A DNA stretch of 64,000 nt, taken from contig NZ_BNEA01000015.1 in NCBI RefSeq assembly GCF_016860525.1, forward strand, positions 2,976,001-3,040,000. The letters run 5' to 3'. The first letter of the stretch is position 1; each line of letters starts with the position of its first letter. Below, one piece after another: positions 52,462 to 62,749 of this stretch. The position numbers were made by a program, and so were the translations under genes. Origin of the DNA: Streptomyces rubradiris. GTDB taxonomy: Bacteria; Actinomycetota; Actinomycetes; Streptomycetales; Streptomycetaceae. The notes beneath the pieces are model-generated. The model was given only the letters and a program-made list of their open reading frames with translations. It was not told the origin of the DNA and did no database searches.

Positions 52462-53475
52462 GTGCCCGCTTATTCATCCGGACCGCTGCGCACGGGAGTA
52501 TGGGGTACCGGTTCTTATCTGCCCGATCACGTGGTCCGCAATCAGGACATCGCCGCGTCGACGGGGGTGAGCCCCGAATGGATCGAGCGCAAGACCGGGA
52601 TTATCGAACGGCGTTACGCGGCCGCCCACCAAGCGACGTCCGACCTCGCCGCGGAGGCGGGCCGACGGGCACTGGAGGACGCCGGGCTCACGGCGGAGGA
52701 GCTGGGCTGGGTCATCGTCGCCACCACCACTCCCGACCAGCCCCAGCCACCCACCGCCGCCATCGTCCAGCAGCGTCTGGGCGCGGGCCGTGCCGCGAGC
52801 TTCGACGTCAACGCCGTCTGCGCGGGTTTCGTCGTGGCGTTGGACGTCGCGGCGCGCATGCTCGCCGGTGACGGGGCGAGCCGCGGACCCGCCCTGGTGA
52901 TCGGCAGCGAGGTGTACTCACGCGTCATCGACCCCACCGACCGGCGTACCGCGCCGCTGTTCGGGGACGGAGCGGGGGCCGTGGTCCTCGGCCCGGTCCC
53001 CGCGCAGCGGGGCGTCCTGGGCAGTCACTCCGCCACGGACAGCCGCTTGCTCGACCTCATCGGCATCTCCGCCGGCGGCAGCCGGACTCCGCCGTCCGCC
53101 GAGACCCTCGCCAGGGGTGAGCACTTCTTCCGCATGCGCGGGCGTGAAGTGCGTGCGTACGTGATGCGCGAGCTGCCCCGCGCGGTCCAGGCCCTGCTGC
53201 GAGATCTCTCGGTCCCACCCGACCTGGTGCGGCACTTCATCCCCCACCAGGCCAACGGCGCGATGCTCGGGGAGGTCCTGGAGAACCTGGGCCTGCCCCG
53301 TGCGCGGGCTCACCTGCCCGTGGCCCGCCACGGGAACACGGGCGCCGCTTCCGTCCCGCTCGCACTCGACCACGCGCACCGCTCCGGAGAGCTGTCCGAC
53401 GGAGACCTGGTCCTGCTGGCCGGGTTCGGAGGCGGCATGACAACGAGTGCCGCTCTGCTCGCCTGGGGCCTCTGA
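52462..53475 (+). CDS. Beta-ketoacyl-ACP synthase III (FabH)-like enzyme
   Basis: 337 residues from GTG 52462, GAAGGA upstream. KASIII triad: VNAVCAGFVVAL (Cys), HFIPHQANGAM (His), ARHGNTGAASVPLAL (Asn). WIERKTGIIERRYA is the FabH substrate-site pattern. In this cluster it may condense acetyl-CoA with a malonyl unit to acetoacetyl-CoA for the dehydrogenase/CCR route to ethylmalonyl-CoA, or act in priming; the sequence does not decide. A resistant FabH is a third possibility, since thiotetronates also inhibit KASIII weakly. Between the thioesterase (13 bases) and a P450 (81 bases, with a repeat hairpin). Confidence 0.88.
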   Translation: MPAYSSGPLRTGVWGTGSYLPDHVVRNQDIAASTGVSPEWIERKTGIIERRYAAAHQATSDLAAEAGRRALEDAGLTAEELGWVIVATTTPDQPQPPTAAIVQQRLGAGRAASFDVNAVCAGFVVALDVAARMLAGDGASRGPALVIGSEVYSRVIDPTDRRTAPLFGDGAGAVVLGPVPAQRGVLGSHSATDSRLLDLIGISAGGSRTPPSAETLARGEHFFRMRGREVRAYVMRELPRAVQALLRDLSVPPDLVRHFIPHQANGAMLGEVLENLGLPRARAHLPVARHGNTGAASVPLALDHAHRSGELSDGDLVLLAGFGGGMTTSAALLAWGL

Positions 53476-53480
53476 CGGAT

Positions 53481-53534
53481 CCCACCCATGTCGCGGACGT
53501 CCCACCCATGTCGCGGACGGCTGACCGTCCGCGA
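53481..53534 (+). repeat. 20-bp tandem duplication plus stem-loop between KASIII and P450 genes
   Basis: CCCACCCATGTCGCGGACG occurs at 53481-53499 and 53501-53519. The second copy forms TCGCGGACGG/CCGTCCGCGA, a perfect 10-bp hairpin with loop CTGA (53511-53534). It lies inside an operon, so it may act as an attenuator or mRNA stabiliser. Confidence 0.75.
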
Positions 53535-53556
53535 GCCGAATTCCAGGAGTAACGTG

Positions 53557-54774
53557 ATGTTGTCCAAGCCCGTCTCTCCGCTGCCCGCCGAACCCCCGCG
53601 CGGCTGCCCGTTCTCTCCTCCTCCGCAGTACGCGGTGCTCCGCGTCGAGGAACCGGTCAGCCGTGTCTCACTCCCGGACGGAAGCTGGGCCTGGCTGATC
53701 ACCCGGTACGAGGACGTCCGGGCCGTCCTCTCCGACCCGCGGTTCAGTTCGGACTCGGCCGCCCCGGGTTTTCCGCGCAGCGGCATGGTCACCGCCGGGG
53801 AAGCGGGCAGCCTGATCCGGACCGATCCTCCTGAGCACACCCGCCGCCGGCGGATGCTCACGCCCCATGTCACGGTCAAGAGCGTGTCGGCCCTGCGCCC
53901 CCGCATCCAGGAGATCACCGACGAACTGTGCGATGCGATGGAGGCCGAGCGGGAGGCAGCGGGCTCCCCCGGGTACGTGGACCTCGTCAGGTCACTGGCC
54001 CTGCCGCTTCCGTCGTCGGTCATCAGTCTGCTGCTCGGGGTACCGGACGAGGACCACGACGTCTTCCAGAGCATCACCGCCACCGTGATGTCTCGGGTGA
54101 ACGCCGAGGAAGAGCGCACCGCCGCCCGGGCGCGACTGCTCACCTACCTCCGCGAGCTGGTCGCCGGCAAGGAACGGAACCCGGGCGACGACATCCTGAG
54201 CGGACTGATCCACGACAGGATGGGAGCGGGCGAACTCACCCACGACGAGGTGGTGGGTACCGCCGCTCTCCTGCTGGTGGCCGGACACGAGACCACCGCC
54301 AACATGATCGGCCTCGGCGCGCTGACCCTGCTGCGGTACCCGCACGCGGCCGAGGAGCTGCGCAAGGACCCGTCGCTCATGCCTGGAGCCGTCGAGGAGC
54401 TACTCCGTTTCCACAGCGTCACCCGGAGCGGGCCCCGTCGGGCGGCGACCGCCGACGTCGAGGTGGGCGGTCAGGTCATCAAGGCGGGAGAGGGCATCAT
54501 CTGCGCGCTCGCCTCGGCGAACCGTGACCCCGAGGTGTTCCCGGATCCCGACGGGTTCGATCCGCGGCGCGCCAACTCCCAGCGTCACGTCGCCTTCGGC
54601 TACGGCGTCCACCAGTGCCTCGGCCAGGCGTTGGCACGAGCCGAACTCCAGATCTCTTTGAACACCCTCCTGCGCCGCTTCCCGGAGCTGCGCCTCGCTG
54701 TGGAGTTCGAAGACGTTCCGTTCCGCAGCGACATGCTGGTCTACGGCTGCCACGCATTGCCCGTGACGTGGTAG
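53557..54774 (+). CDS. Cytochrome P450, candidate side-chain oxidase
   Basis: 405 residues from ATG 53557 with AGGAG 7 bases upstream; GTG 53554 is nearer and less likely. Motifs: LLVAGHETTANMIGL (I-helix), EELLRFHSV with a following Arg (ExxR region), and FGYGVHQCLGQALARAE (heme Cys). A bacterial CYP105/107-like soluble enzyme. It is directly followed by a ferredoxin gene and an asparagine-synthase-like gene. In thiotetroamide biosynthesis a P450 oxidises an unreactive ethyl group to a carboxylate, which an amidotransferase converts to a primary amide; this trio matches that pairing. The second cluster P450 (42705-43979) then serves ring formation. Confidence 0.85.
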   Translation: MLSKPVSPLPAEPPRGCPFSPPPQYAVLRVEEPVSRVSLPDGSWAWLITRYEDVRAVLSDPRFSSDSAAPGFPRSGMVTAGEAGSLIRTDPPEHTRRRRMLTPHVTVKSVSALRPRIQEITDELCDAMEAEREAAGSPGYVDLVRSLALPLPSSVISLLLGVPDEDHDVFQSITATVMSRVNAEEERTAARARLLTYLRELVAGKERNPGDDILSGLIHDRMGAGELTHDEVVGTAALLLVAGHETTANMIGLGALTLLRYPHAAEELRKDPSLMPGAVEELLRFHSVTRSGPRRAATADVEVGGQVIKAGEGIICALASANRDPEVFPDPDGFDPRRANSQRHVAFGYGVHQCLGQALARAELQISLNTLLRRFPELRLAVEFEDVPFRSDMLVYGCHALPVTW

Positions 54775-54813
54775 CGACGCCCCATTCCCGCTGTCTGATC
54801 AGGAGAAACACGC

Positions 54814-55002
54814 GTGAAGATCACTTTTGACGAGGAGAAGTGCTGTGGCGCCGGGCAGTGTGTGCTCGTTGCCCCCGAGGTGTTCGACCAGGACGACGAC
54901 GGGATCGTCGTTCTCCTGAACCCGTCACCCTCCGACGACCTGCGCGAAGCGGTCGAGGAGGCCGCGGCCGTCTGCCCGGCGAATGTCATCCACGTGGAGT
55001 GA
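54814..55002 (+). CDS. [3Fe-4S] ferredoxin for P450
   Basis: 62 residues from GTG 54814. EEKCCGAGQCVLVAPEVFDQ gives the Cys spacing of bacterial P450 ferredoxins, with the last Cys in AAAVCPANVI. Three cluster cysteines remain (the second position of a [4Fe-4S] set is Ala/Gly), consistent with a [3Fe-4S] cluster. It transfers electrons from a ferredoxin reductase to P450s. It is 39 bases downstream of the P450 and may serve both cluster P450s, since no other ferredoxin gene is present. No dedicated reductase is seen; a housekeeping one is presumably used. Confidence 0.93.
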   Translation: MKITFDEEKCCGAGQCVLVAPEVFDQDDDGIVVLLNPSPSDDLREAVEEAAAVCPANVIHVE

Positions 55003-55061
55003 TTCCACGGCCGGATCAGCGGATGTGATGCAACCAACGTCGAGAAAAGGGTTTGATCGCC

Positions 55062-56897
55062 ATGTGCGGTATTGCCGGCTGGGTTTCGTACCGTCGGGAT
55101 CTGACGCAGCAGTCGCAGATCCTCGACGCGATGACCGAGACCATGGCCTGCCGCGGTCCCGACGCACGAGACACGTGGGCGGACCGGCACGCCGCCCTTG
55201 GCCACCGGCGGCTCGCCGTCATCGACCTGCCCGGCGGCGCGCAGCCGATGCGGGTGGAGACCGGGGACGGCGACGTGGTGATGGTGTATTCGGGAGAGAC
55301 CTACAACTACCCCGAACTGCGCGCCGAACTCCGCCGCCGCGGGCACCGTTTCACCACCGACTCGGACACCGAGGTGGTGCTCCGCGGGTACCTGGAGTGG
55401 GGTGAGGCGATCGGTGAGCACCTGAACGGCATGTTCGCATTCGCCATCTGGGACGCGCGCACCGAGAAGCTCGTCATGGTCCGGGACAGGCTGGGTGTCA
55501 AGCCCTTCTACTACTACGAGACCGAGGACGGCGCCCTCTTCGGCTCCGAGCCCAAGGCGATCCTGGCGAACCCGCTCTGCTCCGCCATCGTCGGCCTGGA
55601 CGGGCTGCGGGAGATGTTCTCCTTCGCCAAGACCCCGGGGCACGCGATCTGGGAGGGCATGCGCGAGCTGCGCCCCGGTCACGTCGCCGTGACCGACGTC
55701 AACGGGCTGCGGGAGTACGCCTACTGGCGCCTCGAAGCCGACGAGCACACGGACGACCAGCAGGCCACCGTCGCGCACGTCAGGGAGCTGCTGGAGGACA
55801 TCATCTCCCGGCAGCTCGTCGCGGACGTCCCCCGGTGCACGCTGCTCTCCGGCGGTCTCGACTCCTCCGTCATCACCGCCCTCGCGGCCCGGCAGCTCAG
55901 GAAGCACGGGGAGACGGTCCGCACCTTCGCCGTGGACTTCCCGGACCAGGAGAAGAACTTCAAGGCGATTGACCTCGCCCCCACCCGGGACACCCCGTAC
56001 GCGCACGCGGTGGCCGAGCACGTGGGGAGCGACCACCGGGACATCATGCTCCACGGCAGCGCGCTTGCCGACCCGGAGGTACGGCGGGCGGCCGTCGGCG
56101 CACGGGACTTCCCGAACGGGATCGGCGACCGGGACAACTCGCTCCACCTCCTCTTCAAGGCCGTCCGCGAACACTCGACGGTGGCGCTCTCTGGGGAGTC
56201 GGCGGACGAGTTGTTCGGCGGCTACCCATGGTTCCACGAGGACAGGTTCCGCTACGCGGACACCTTCCCCTGGCTCGCGGGCAAGGGCTCCCTCTTCGAA
56301 GCGGGCGGCCTGCTGGACGACGACCTGGCACGCCGGCTCGACCTGGGAACCTACGTCCGCGACCACTACCTCAGCGCCCTGAAAGAGGTCCCGCTCAAGG
56401 AAGGCGAGACCGGCCTGGAGAAGCGGATGCGTCAGGTCTGCTATCTGAACGTGACGCGGAAGATGCAGCCCCTGCTCGACCGCAAGGACCGGATGAGCAT
56501 GGCGGCCGGGCTCGAGGTGCGTGTCCCGTTCTGCGACCACCGGCTCGTGCAGTACGTGTTCAACACCCCGTGGTCGCTGAAGGCGTTCGACGGCAGGGAG
56601 AAGAGCCTGCTGCGCGCCGCGGCGCGCGACCTGCTGCCACCGTCCGTGGCCGACCGTAAGAAGAGCGGCTACCCCAGCAGCTTCGACCCGCAGTACCTCA
56701 AGGCGGTCCAGTCCCAGGTCGCCGACCTCCTCCACCGCGACCACCCGGCACTGGCACTGTGCAGCCGGGACCGCCTGAGCGAGGCGATGAGGGCGGACCA
56801 GGACACCATCAGCCTCCAGCAGCGGACGGTACTGGAACGCTCGCTCGACCTGGCGACGTGGCTCGACCTACGGAACCCGACGCTGAAACTCGGCTGA
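55062..56897 (+). CDS. Asparagine-synthase (AsnB)-like glutamine amidotransferase
   Basis: 611 residues from ATG 55062; this start puts Cys at position 2 (MCGIAGW), the N-terminal nucleophile of class II glutaminases, whereas the upstream TTG would not. N-terminal glutaminase domain ~1-200; C-terminal synthetase domain with the ATP PP-loop LLSGGLDSSVITALA and GESADELFGGYPW. AsnB enzymes activate a carboxylate as an acyl-AMP and aminate it with ammonia from Gln. In this P450-ferredoxin operon it most likely turns a side-chain carboxylate into a primary amide, as in thiotetroamide. It is the last cluster gene and ends at a strong terminator. Confidence 0.88.
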   Translation: MCGIAGWVSYRRDLTQQSQILDAMTETMACRGPDARDTWADRHAALGHRRLAVIDLPGGAQPMRVETGDGDVVMVYSGETYNYPELRAELRRRGHRFTTDSDTEVVLRGYLEWGEAIGEHLNGMFAFAIWDARTEKLVMVRDRLGVKPFYYYETEDGALFGSEPKAILANPLCSAIVGLDGLREMFSFAKTPGHAIWEGMRELRPGHVAVTDVNGLREYAYWRLEADEHTDDQQATVAHVRELLEDIISRQLVADVPRCTLLSGGLDSSVITALAARQLRKHGETVRTFAVDFPDQEKNFKAIDLAPTRDTPYAHAVAEHVGSDHRDIMLHGSALADPEVRRAAVGARDFPNGIGDRDNSLHLLFKAVREHSTVALSGESADELFGGYPWFHEDRFRYADTFPWLAGKGSLFEAGGLLDDDLARRLDLGTYVRDHYLSALKEVPLKEGETGLEKRMRQVCYLNVTRKMQPLLDRKDRMSMAAGLEVRVPFCDHRLVQYVFNTPWSLKAFDGREKSLLRAAARDLLPPSVADRKKSGYPSSFDPQYLKAVQSQVADLLHRDHPALALCSRDRLSEAMRADQDTISLQQRTVLERSLDLATWLDLRNPTLKLG

Positions 56898-56903
56898 CCT
56901 GGC

Positions 56904-56954
56904 CACCGCGGGCTGGGCTCGCTCCCCTAGCGGGGTCGAGCCCAGCCCGCGGTG
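56904..56954 (+). terminator. Strong terminator at the right edge of the biosynthetic cluster
   Basis: CACCGCGGGCTGGGCTCG (56904-56921) and CGAGCCCAGCCCGCGGTG (56937-56954) are perfect 18-bp complements; the loop itself can pair (CCCC/GGGG). TGCTTTA follows. It starts 6 bases after the amidotransferase stop codon. Confidence 0.9.
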
Positions 56955-56995
56955 TGCTTTACGCGCACCCTCGTGGCGCCCACGCGGCCCGCAGG

Positions 56996-57082
56996 TATCC
57001 AGCACGGTACGGATATGGAGGGTGATGACAGATGACGAGAGGTCAGAGAATCCAGCACCTATCCAGCACGGTAAAGATATGG
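56996..57082 (+). repeat. Direct repeat pair between the cluster terminator and ychF
   Basis: TATCCAGCACGGTACGGATATGG (56996-57018) recurs as TATCCAGCACGGTAAAGATATGG (57060-57082), 21 of 23 matching. TCCAGCAC also occurs at 57051. It lies exactly at the junction of cluster and core genes. Confidence 0.75.
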
Positions 57083-57106
57083 GGCTGACCCGAGAGAGTC
57101 AGCCCC
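57081..57106. terminator. Candidate ychF terminator
   Basis: GGGGCTGAC (57081-57089) pairs with GTCAGCCCC (57098-57106) around an 8-base loop, ~50 bases beyond the minus-strand ychF stop. On the minus strand A-rich and T-rich bases flank the stem (AAATGGGGGC...). Confidence 0.65.
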
Positions 57107-57155
57107 CATTTGCCTGCACGTTTGCCAGATCAGCGATGCAGCGGTAAGTCACCCG

Positions 57156-58244
<1,089 letters not shown>

Positions 58245-58429
58245 GTTGCGACTTCCCGTAGTTGAGTGGGCCAGGGGCTGCCAGGGGCCAGAGACCGACA
58301 CTGGCCGATCCACCAGTTTACGGCGTCCCGCGCGTCCGCCTCACGAGAGCGTCGGGCACCCGGCCAAGCTCCCCCGCCCGGCGTGTCTGGGGGCTGATTC
58401 AGCACATAAACAGACCTAGGTTGGTCCCT

Positions 58430-59116
58430 GTGGAGCAACACAGGCAGCGACCCCCGAACGACGGACCGCGACGCGGCATGCCGCCCCAGCGCCCCAGAGG
58501 CCTGCGGCAGCCCCCGCCGTCGCCGGCCCCCGGGTCGTCGCCGGGTCCCAGGGCCTCGGGGACTCCTGTCTCTCCTACGGCTCCGATGGGTCCTTCCTCT
58601 CCGATGCCCTCCCAGGGCCGACGGCGGCCGGGGGGCGCCCGTGCGAGCAGCGGCGGCAGCGGGGGTGGTGCGGGGGCCGGTCGGTCCGGGCGGCGGCCCC
58701 GGGGGGCGTCCGCGACCGTGTCCCCAGGGCCCCGGTTGCCCAATCCCCGGCTGACCGGGCTCGGCAGCGGTCTGTTCTGCACCGTGGCCATGTTTCTGCT
58801 CGGCTGCCTGGACCAGCTGCTGTTCGGTGCCTCCCCCGCGGTCTACGGCGTGCTGTTCCTGCCGGTGTGCGTGCTGACGGCGCTGTGGGTGCGCGGCGGG
58901 GACGTGCTGAGCGCGCCCGTGGTCCTGCCGATCGCGTTCGCGGTGGGGCTGCTGCCGGTCGCGGAGGGCGGCGGGGGGCTGCTCGGCCGGCTGATGGGGC
59001 TGGTCACCGGGCTCGCCACTCAGGCCGGGTGGCTGTACGGGGGGACGCTGCTGGCCGCGGCGATCGTGCTCGTCCGCCGGGTGCGGTGGGTGCGGGGACG
59101 ACAGCGGCGCGGCTGA
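58430..59116 (+). CDS. Membrane protein with Pro/Gly/Arg-rich N-terminus (DUF6542-like)
   Basis: 228 residues from GTG 58430 (VEQHRQRPPNDG); earlier in-frame starts run antisense to the ychF leader. Residues 1-100 are a basic Pro/Gly/Ser/Arg-rich segment, cytoplasmic by charge. Then come four hydrophobic helices: LFCTVAMFLLGCLDQLLFG, VYGVLFLPVCVLTALWV, APVVLPIAFAVGLLPVA and WLYGGTLLAAAIVLVRRV. This layout is common beside ychF in Streptomyces; function unknown. An A/T-rich stretch (CACATAAACAGACC) lies just upstream and probably belongs to its promoter. Confidence 0.7.
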   Translation: MEQHRQRPPNDGPRRGMPPQRPRGLRQPPPSPAPGSSPGPRASGTPVSPTAPMGPSSPMPSQGRRRPGGARASSGGSGGGAGAGRSGRRPRGASATVSPGPRLPNPRLTGLGSGLFCTVAMFLLGCLDQLLFGASPAVYGVLFLPVCVLTALWVRGGDVLSAPVVLPIAFAVGLLPVAEGGGGLLGRLMGLVTGLATQAGWLYGGTLLAAAIVLVRRVRWVRGRQRRG

Positions 59117-59274
59117 CGCCGCTGGGGCCCGGGTTCCCGGTCGGCCGGGCGAGCCACTCCCCACCGGAGCCCGGGGCCCGGAGGGGCTCGGAGGCCGGCC
59201 GGGCCTGTAGTCGGCAGGCGCCGTCAACCGTGGCCCGGCAGGCGGCGAGCTTCCCGCAGGCACCGCGAGCTACC

Positions 59275-59318
59275 GACCGCTCCGCCCCCTCAGGCCGACC
59301 GCTCCGCCCCCTCAGGCC
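59275..59318 (+). repeat. 22-bp tandem duplication
   Basis: GACCGCTCCGCCCCCTCAGG plus CC occurs twice head-to-tail (59275-59296, 59297-59318), just beyond the ppgK stop. A third degenerate start follows (AACCGTTCC). Confidence 0.8.
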
Positions 59319-59334
59319 AACCGTTCCCCCCGTC

Positions 59335-60081
59335 TCACGCCGACTGCGCCGCTCTCATCGCCGCTCCCACGATTCCCGCGTTGTTCTGGAGTCGCGCCGG
59401 GACGATCTCGGCCTTGACGTCCTCGATGAGGTGCAGGAACTTGTCGGCCTTGCGGCTGACCCCGCCGCCGATGATGAACAGCTCCGGCGAGAACAGCATC
59501 TCCACGTGCCGGAGATACCGCTGGACGCGGCGCGCCCACCGCTCCCAGTTGAGGTCTTGGTCCTCCTTGGCCTTGCTGGAGGCGCGCTTCTCGGCCTCGT
59601 GGCCGTTGAGCTCCAGGTGGCCCAGTTCCGTGTTGGGGAGCAGGGCGCCGTCCACGAAGACGGCGCTGCCGATGCCGGTGCCGAAGGTGAGCAGGATGAC
59701 CGTGCCCCGGCGGCCCCGGCCGGCGCCGAACTCCATCTCGGCGACGCCCGCCGCGTCCGCGTCGTTCACCACGGTCACCGGCAGGCCGCCGAGCCGGTCG
59801 GCGAACAACGCGCGCGCGTCCGTGTCGATCCAGCTCGGGTCCACGTTCGCGGCCGTACGGACCGTGGCGCCGCCGGTGACCACTCCGGGGAAGGTCAGGC
59901 CGACCGGCCCGGTCCACCCGAAGTGGTCCACCACCTGCTTGACCCCGTCGGCGACGGCGCCGGGCGTCGCCGGGTGCGGGGTGAGCACCTTGTGGCGCTC
60001 CTGGGCCAGGTCGCCCCGGTCAAGATCCACGGGAGCGCCCTTGATCCCTGATCCGCCGATGTCCACGCCGAAGATCTGCAT
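59335..60081 (-). CDS. ppgK: Polyphosphate glucokinase (ROK family)
   Basis: 248 residues from ATG 60081. [20 protein letters not shown] is the phosphate-1 motif with the actinobacterial PPGK extension. [17 protein letters not shown] carries the catalytic Asp, [11 protein letters not shown] is phosphate-2, and [15 protein letters not shown] comes later. Polyphosphate- or ATP-dependent phosphorylation of glucose in the cytoplasm. The length fits the actinobacterial PPGK group (~250). It is 30 bases downstream of ispH on the same strand. Confidence 0.93.
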   Translation of the reverse strand: MQIFGVDIGGSGIKGAPVDLDRGDLAQERHKVLTPHPATPGAVADGVKQVVDHFGWTGPVGLTFPGVVTGGATVRTAANVDPSWIDTDARALFADRLGGLPVTVVNDADAAGVAEMEFGAGRGRRGTVILLTFGTGIGSAVFVDGALLPNTELGHLELNGHEAEKRASSKAKEDQDLNWERWARRVQRYLRHVEMLFSPELFIIGGGVSRKADKFLHLIEDVKAEIVPARLQNNAGIVGAAMRAAQSA

Positions 60082-60110
60082 GGCTCCACGTTACGACGGA
60101 CCACTGACAG

Positions 60111-61118
60111 TCACGCCGCGGGCGTACCGCTCCCGCCGCGCTCGGCCACCAGCGCCGCCGCCTCCTCGCGCAGGTCGCGGCGCAGTTCCTTGGGCAGCGA
60201 GAAGGTGATGGTCTCCTCGGCCGCCCTGACCAGTTCCACGTCGCCGTAGCCGCGCTCGGCGAGCCACTCCAGGACCTCCTCGACCAGCACCTCGGGCACG
60301 GAGGCGCCGGAGGTGACGCCGACGGTCGTCACGCCGTCCAGCCAGGACTCGTCGATCTCGCTGGCGAAGTCCACCAGGTGGGCGTCGCGGGCGCCGGCCA
60401 GCTTGGCGACCTCGACCAGCCGCTTGGAGTTGGAGGAGTTGCGCGAGCCGACGACGATGACCAGCTCGGCCTCGGCGCCCATCTGCTTCACCGCGAGCTG
60501 GCGGTTCTGGGTGGCGTAGCAGATGTCGTCGCTGGGCGGGGAGACGAGCCCCGGGAACTTGGTCTTCAGGGCGTCGACCGTCTCCATGGTCTCGTCGACG
60601 GAGAGGGTGGTCTGGGAGAGCCAGACGACCTTGGACGGGTCGCGGACCTCGACCTTGGCGACGTCCTCGGGGCCGTCGACCAGCTGGATGTGGTCGGGGG
60701 CCTCGCCGGAGGTGCCGATGACCTCCTCGTGGCCCTCGTGCCCGATCAGGAGGATGTCGTAGTCCTCCGCGGCGTACCGGACGGCCTCCTTGTGGACCTT
60801 GGTGACAAGGGGGCAGGTGGCGTCGATCGTGGCGAGCCGGCCCTGGCGGGCCTCCTCGTGCACCACGGGCGCGACGCCGTGCGCCGAGAACATGACGATG
60901 TTGCCGGGCGGCACTTCCTCCGTGCGCTCTACGAAGATGGCGCCCTTCTTCTCCAGGGTCTGCACCACGTACTTGTTGTGGACGATCTCGTGCCGGACGT
61001 AGATCGGGGCCCCGTACTGTTCCAGGGCTTTCTCGACGGCGATCACGGCGCGGTCCACGCCGGCGCAGTAGCCCCGGGGGGCGGCGAGCAGGACACGGCG
61101 GCCAGACGAAGCGGTCAT
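60111..61118 (-). CDS. ispH: 4-hydroxy-3-methylbut-2-enyl diphosphate reductase IspH (LytB)
   Basis: 335 residues from ATG 61118 (MTASSGRR), with GGGA 6 bases upstream; Met 61127 and longer starts lack a site. Three conserved Fe-S Cys: [25 protein letters not shown] and [11 protein letters not shown]. Catalytic and binding stretches include [20 protein letters not shown] and [15 protein letters not shown]. It makes IPP and DMAPP in the last step of the MEP pathway, an essential gene. Divergent from the APC permease gene 73 bases away. Confidence 0.97.
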   Translation of the reverse strand: MTASSGRRVLLAAPRGYCAGVDRAVIAVEKALEQYGAPIYVRHEIVHNKYVVQTLEKKGAIFVERTEEVPPGNIVMFSAHGVAPVVHEEARQGRLATIDATCPLVTKVHKEAVRYAAEDYDILLIGHEGHEEVIGTSGEAPDHIQLVDGPEDVAKVEVRDPSKVVWLSQTTLSVDETMETVDALKTKFPGLVSPPSDDICYATQNRQLAVKQMGAEAELVIVVGSRNSSNSKRLVEVAKLAGARDAHLVDFASEIDESWLDGVTTVGVTSGASVPEVLVEEVLEWLAERGYGDVELVRAAEETITFSLPKELRRDLREEAAALVAERGGSGTPAA

Positions 61119-61191
61119 GCGTCCCATCGTAAGGCCGCGTTCACAAGCGCAGAGATCGCTTCCCCACACCGCGCGGGGAAGACTTGTGTGT

Positions 61192-62550
61192 ATGTCCAAC
61201 ACCGGAACGACAACCTCCGCCGCCGACGCGGGCCATCGCCTCCGGCGCAGCCTGGGCCTGCGGGACCTCGTGGTCTACGGGCTGCTGTTCATCGCCCCCA
61301 TGGCGCCGGTCGGGGTGTTCGGGGCGCTGGACGCCAGATCGCACGGCGCGGTGGCGCTGGTGTACGCGGTGGCGACGGTCGCCATGGGGTTCACGGCGTT
61401 CAGCTACGCGCAGATGGTGCGGGTCGTACCTCAGGCGGGGTCGGTGTACGCCTACGCGCGCGTGGGGCTCGGCAAGGGCGCCGGGTTCGTCGCCGGCTGG
61501 ATGGCGATGCTGGACTACGTGCTCATCCCCGCGGTGGCCTACCTCTTCTCCGGGATCGCGATGAACGCGCTGGTCCCGGAGGTGTCCCGGTGGGTGTGGA
61601 CGGCGCTGGCCGTGGTGCTCACGACCCTGCTGAACCTGTGGGGCGTACGGGTCGCCGCGCGCGTGGGCTTCGCCGTGCTGGCCCTGGAGATCGCGGTCCT
61701 GCTGGTGTTCGTGGTCTCGGCCGTCGTGGTGCTGGCCCGGGACGGGGCGGAGCGGGGGCCGCTGTCGCCGCTGACGGGGGACGGTACGCAAGGTGGTTTC
61801 GCGGCGGCCGCGGTGCTCGGCGCGGTGTCCGTGGCGGTCCTGTCCTACCTGGGTTTCGACGCCATCGCGACGTTCGCCGAGGAGGTCACCGGGGGCTCGG
61901 CGCGGGTGGCGCGGGCGCTGCTGTTCTGTCTGGCGCTGGCGGGGGTGCTGTTCGTTGCGCAGACGTATCTGGTGGCGCTGCTGGAGCCGGTGTCCTCCGC
62001 GGAGCTCGCGCGCGATCCGGGGCGGCAGGGGTCGGCCTTCTACGACGCGGTGGACTCCTCGGTCGGCACGTGGCTGCACGATCTGGTGGCCGCGAGCAAG
62101 GCGCTCGGAGCGGCGTTCGCGGCGCTGGCGGGGCAGGCGGCGGCCGGACGGCTGCTGTTCGCGATGGGCCGCGACCGGCGGCTGCCGCGCGGGCTGTCCC
62201 GGACGGACGGGGGCGTACCGCGGGTCGCGCTGCTGTGCGCGGCGGTGGTCACGCTGGTCGCGGCGGGGTGGGCGGCCCGGCGGGACGACGGGCTGGACAA
62301 GCTGGTCTCGGTGGTCGACATCGGCGCGCTGACGGCGTTCACGCTGCTGCACGCGAGCGTGGTGGGGTATTTCGTACGGCGCCGGGGGGAGGTCAGCTGG
62401 TGGCGGCACGTGCTGGTGCCGGTGGCCGGGGCCGGCATCACGGTGGCCGTCATCGTGGCGGCGTCCGGGGTGGCCCAGGTGGTGGGGGCGGTGTGGCTGG
62501 TGATCGGGCTGGGGGTGCTGGCGGGGCAGCGGGGACGGATTCCCGGATAG
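61192..62550 (+). CDS. APC-superfamily amino acid permease
   Basis: 452 residues from ATG 61192 (MSNTGTTTS); the upstream frame overlaps ispH. About twelve hydrophobic helices, beginning [20 protein letters not shown] with the APC helix-1 signature. [40 protein letters not shown] and [20 protein letters not shown] are typical of the family. Moves amino acids or polyamines with protons, or in exchange, across the membrane; substrate unknown. Followed by a 200-base gap before xseA with no gene seen. Confidence 0.9.
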   Translation: MSNTGTTTSAADAGHRLRRSLGLRDLVVYGLLFIAPMAPVGVFGALDARSHGAVALVYAVATVAMGFTAFSYAQMVRVVPQAGSVYAYARVGLGKGAGFVAGWMAMLDYVLIPAVAYLFSGIAMNALVPEVSRWVWTALAVVLTTLLNLWGVRVAARVGFAVLALEIAVLLVFVVSAVVVLARDGAERGPLSPLTGDGTQGGFAAAAVLGAVSVAVLSYLGFDAIATFAEEVTGGSARVARALLFCLALAGVLFVAQTYLVALLEPVSSAELARDPGRQGSAFYDAVDSSVGTWLHDLVAASKALGAAFAALAGQAAAGRLLFAMGRDRRLPRGLSRTDGGVPRVALLCAAVVTLVAAGWAARRDDGLDKLVSVVDIGALTAFTLLHASVVGYFVRRRGEVSWWRHVLVPVAGAGITVAVIVAASGVAQVVGAVWLVIGLGVLAGQRGRIPG

Positions 62551-62749
62551 CCGGCCGGTGCGTCCCGGAGGACGCGGGCAGCCGGGCCTGCGGGCTCCGA
62601 AGGGGCGCGGGAAGCGCGCGAGCGACCCCGGCGCACCCGCACCCGCAAGCGGCGAGCACCCTCACCCCCACCAGCGCACGCCCCCGGCCCCCGCCACACA
62701 CAACCGCACGGCCACCCCGCTGTCAGTACCGGCCGTTACTCTCGACCGC

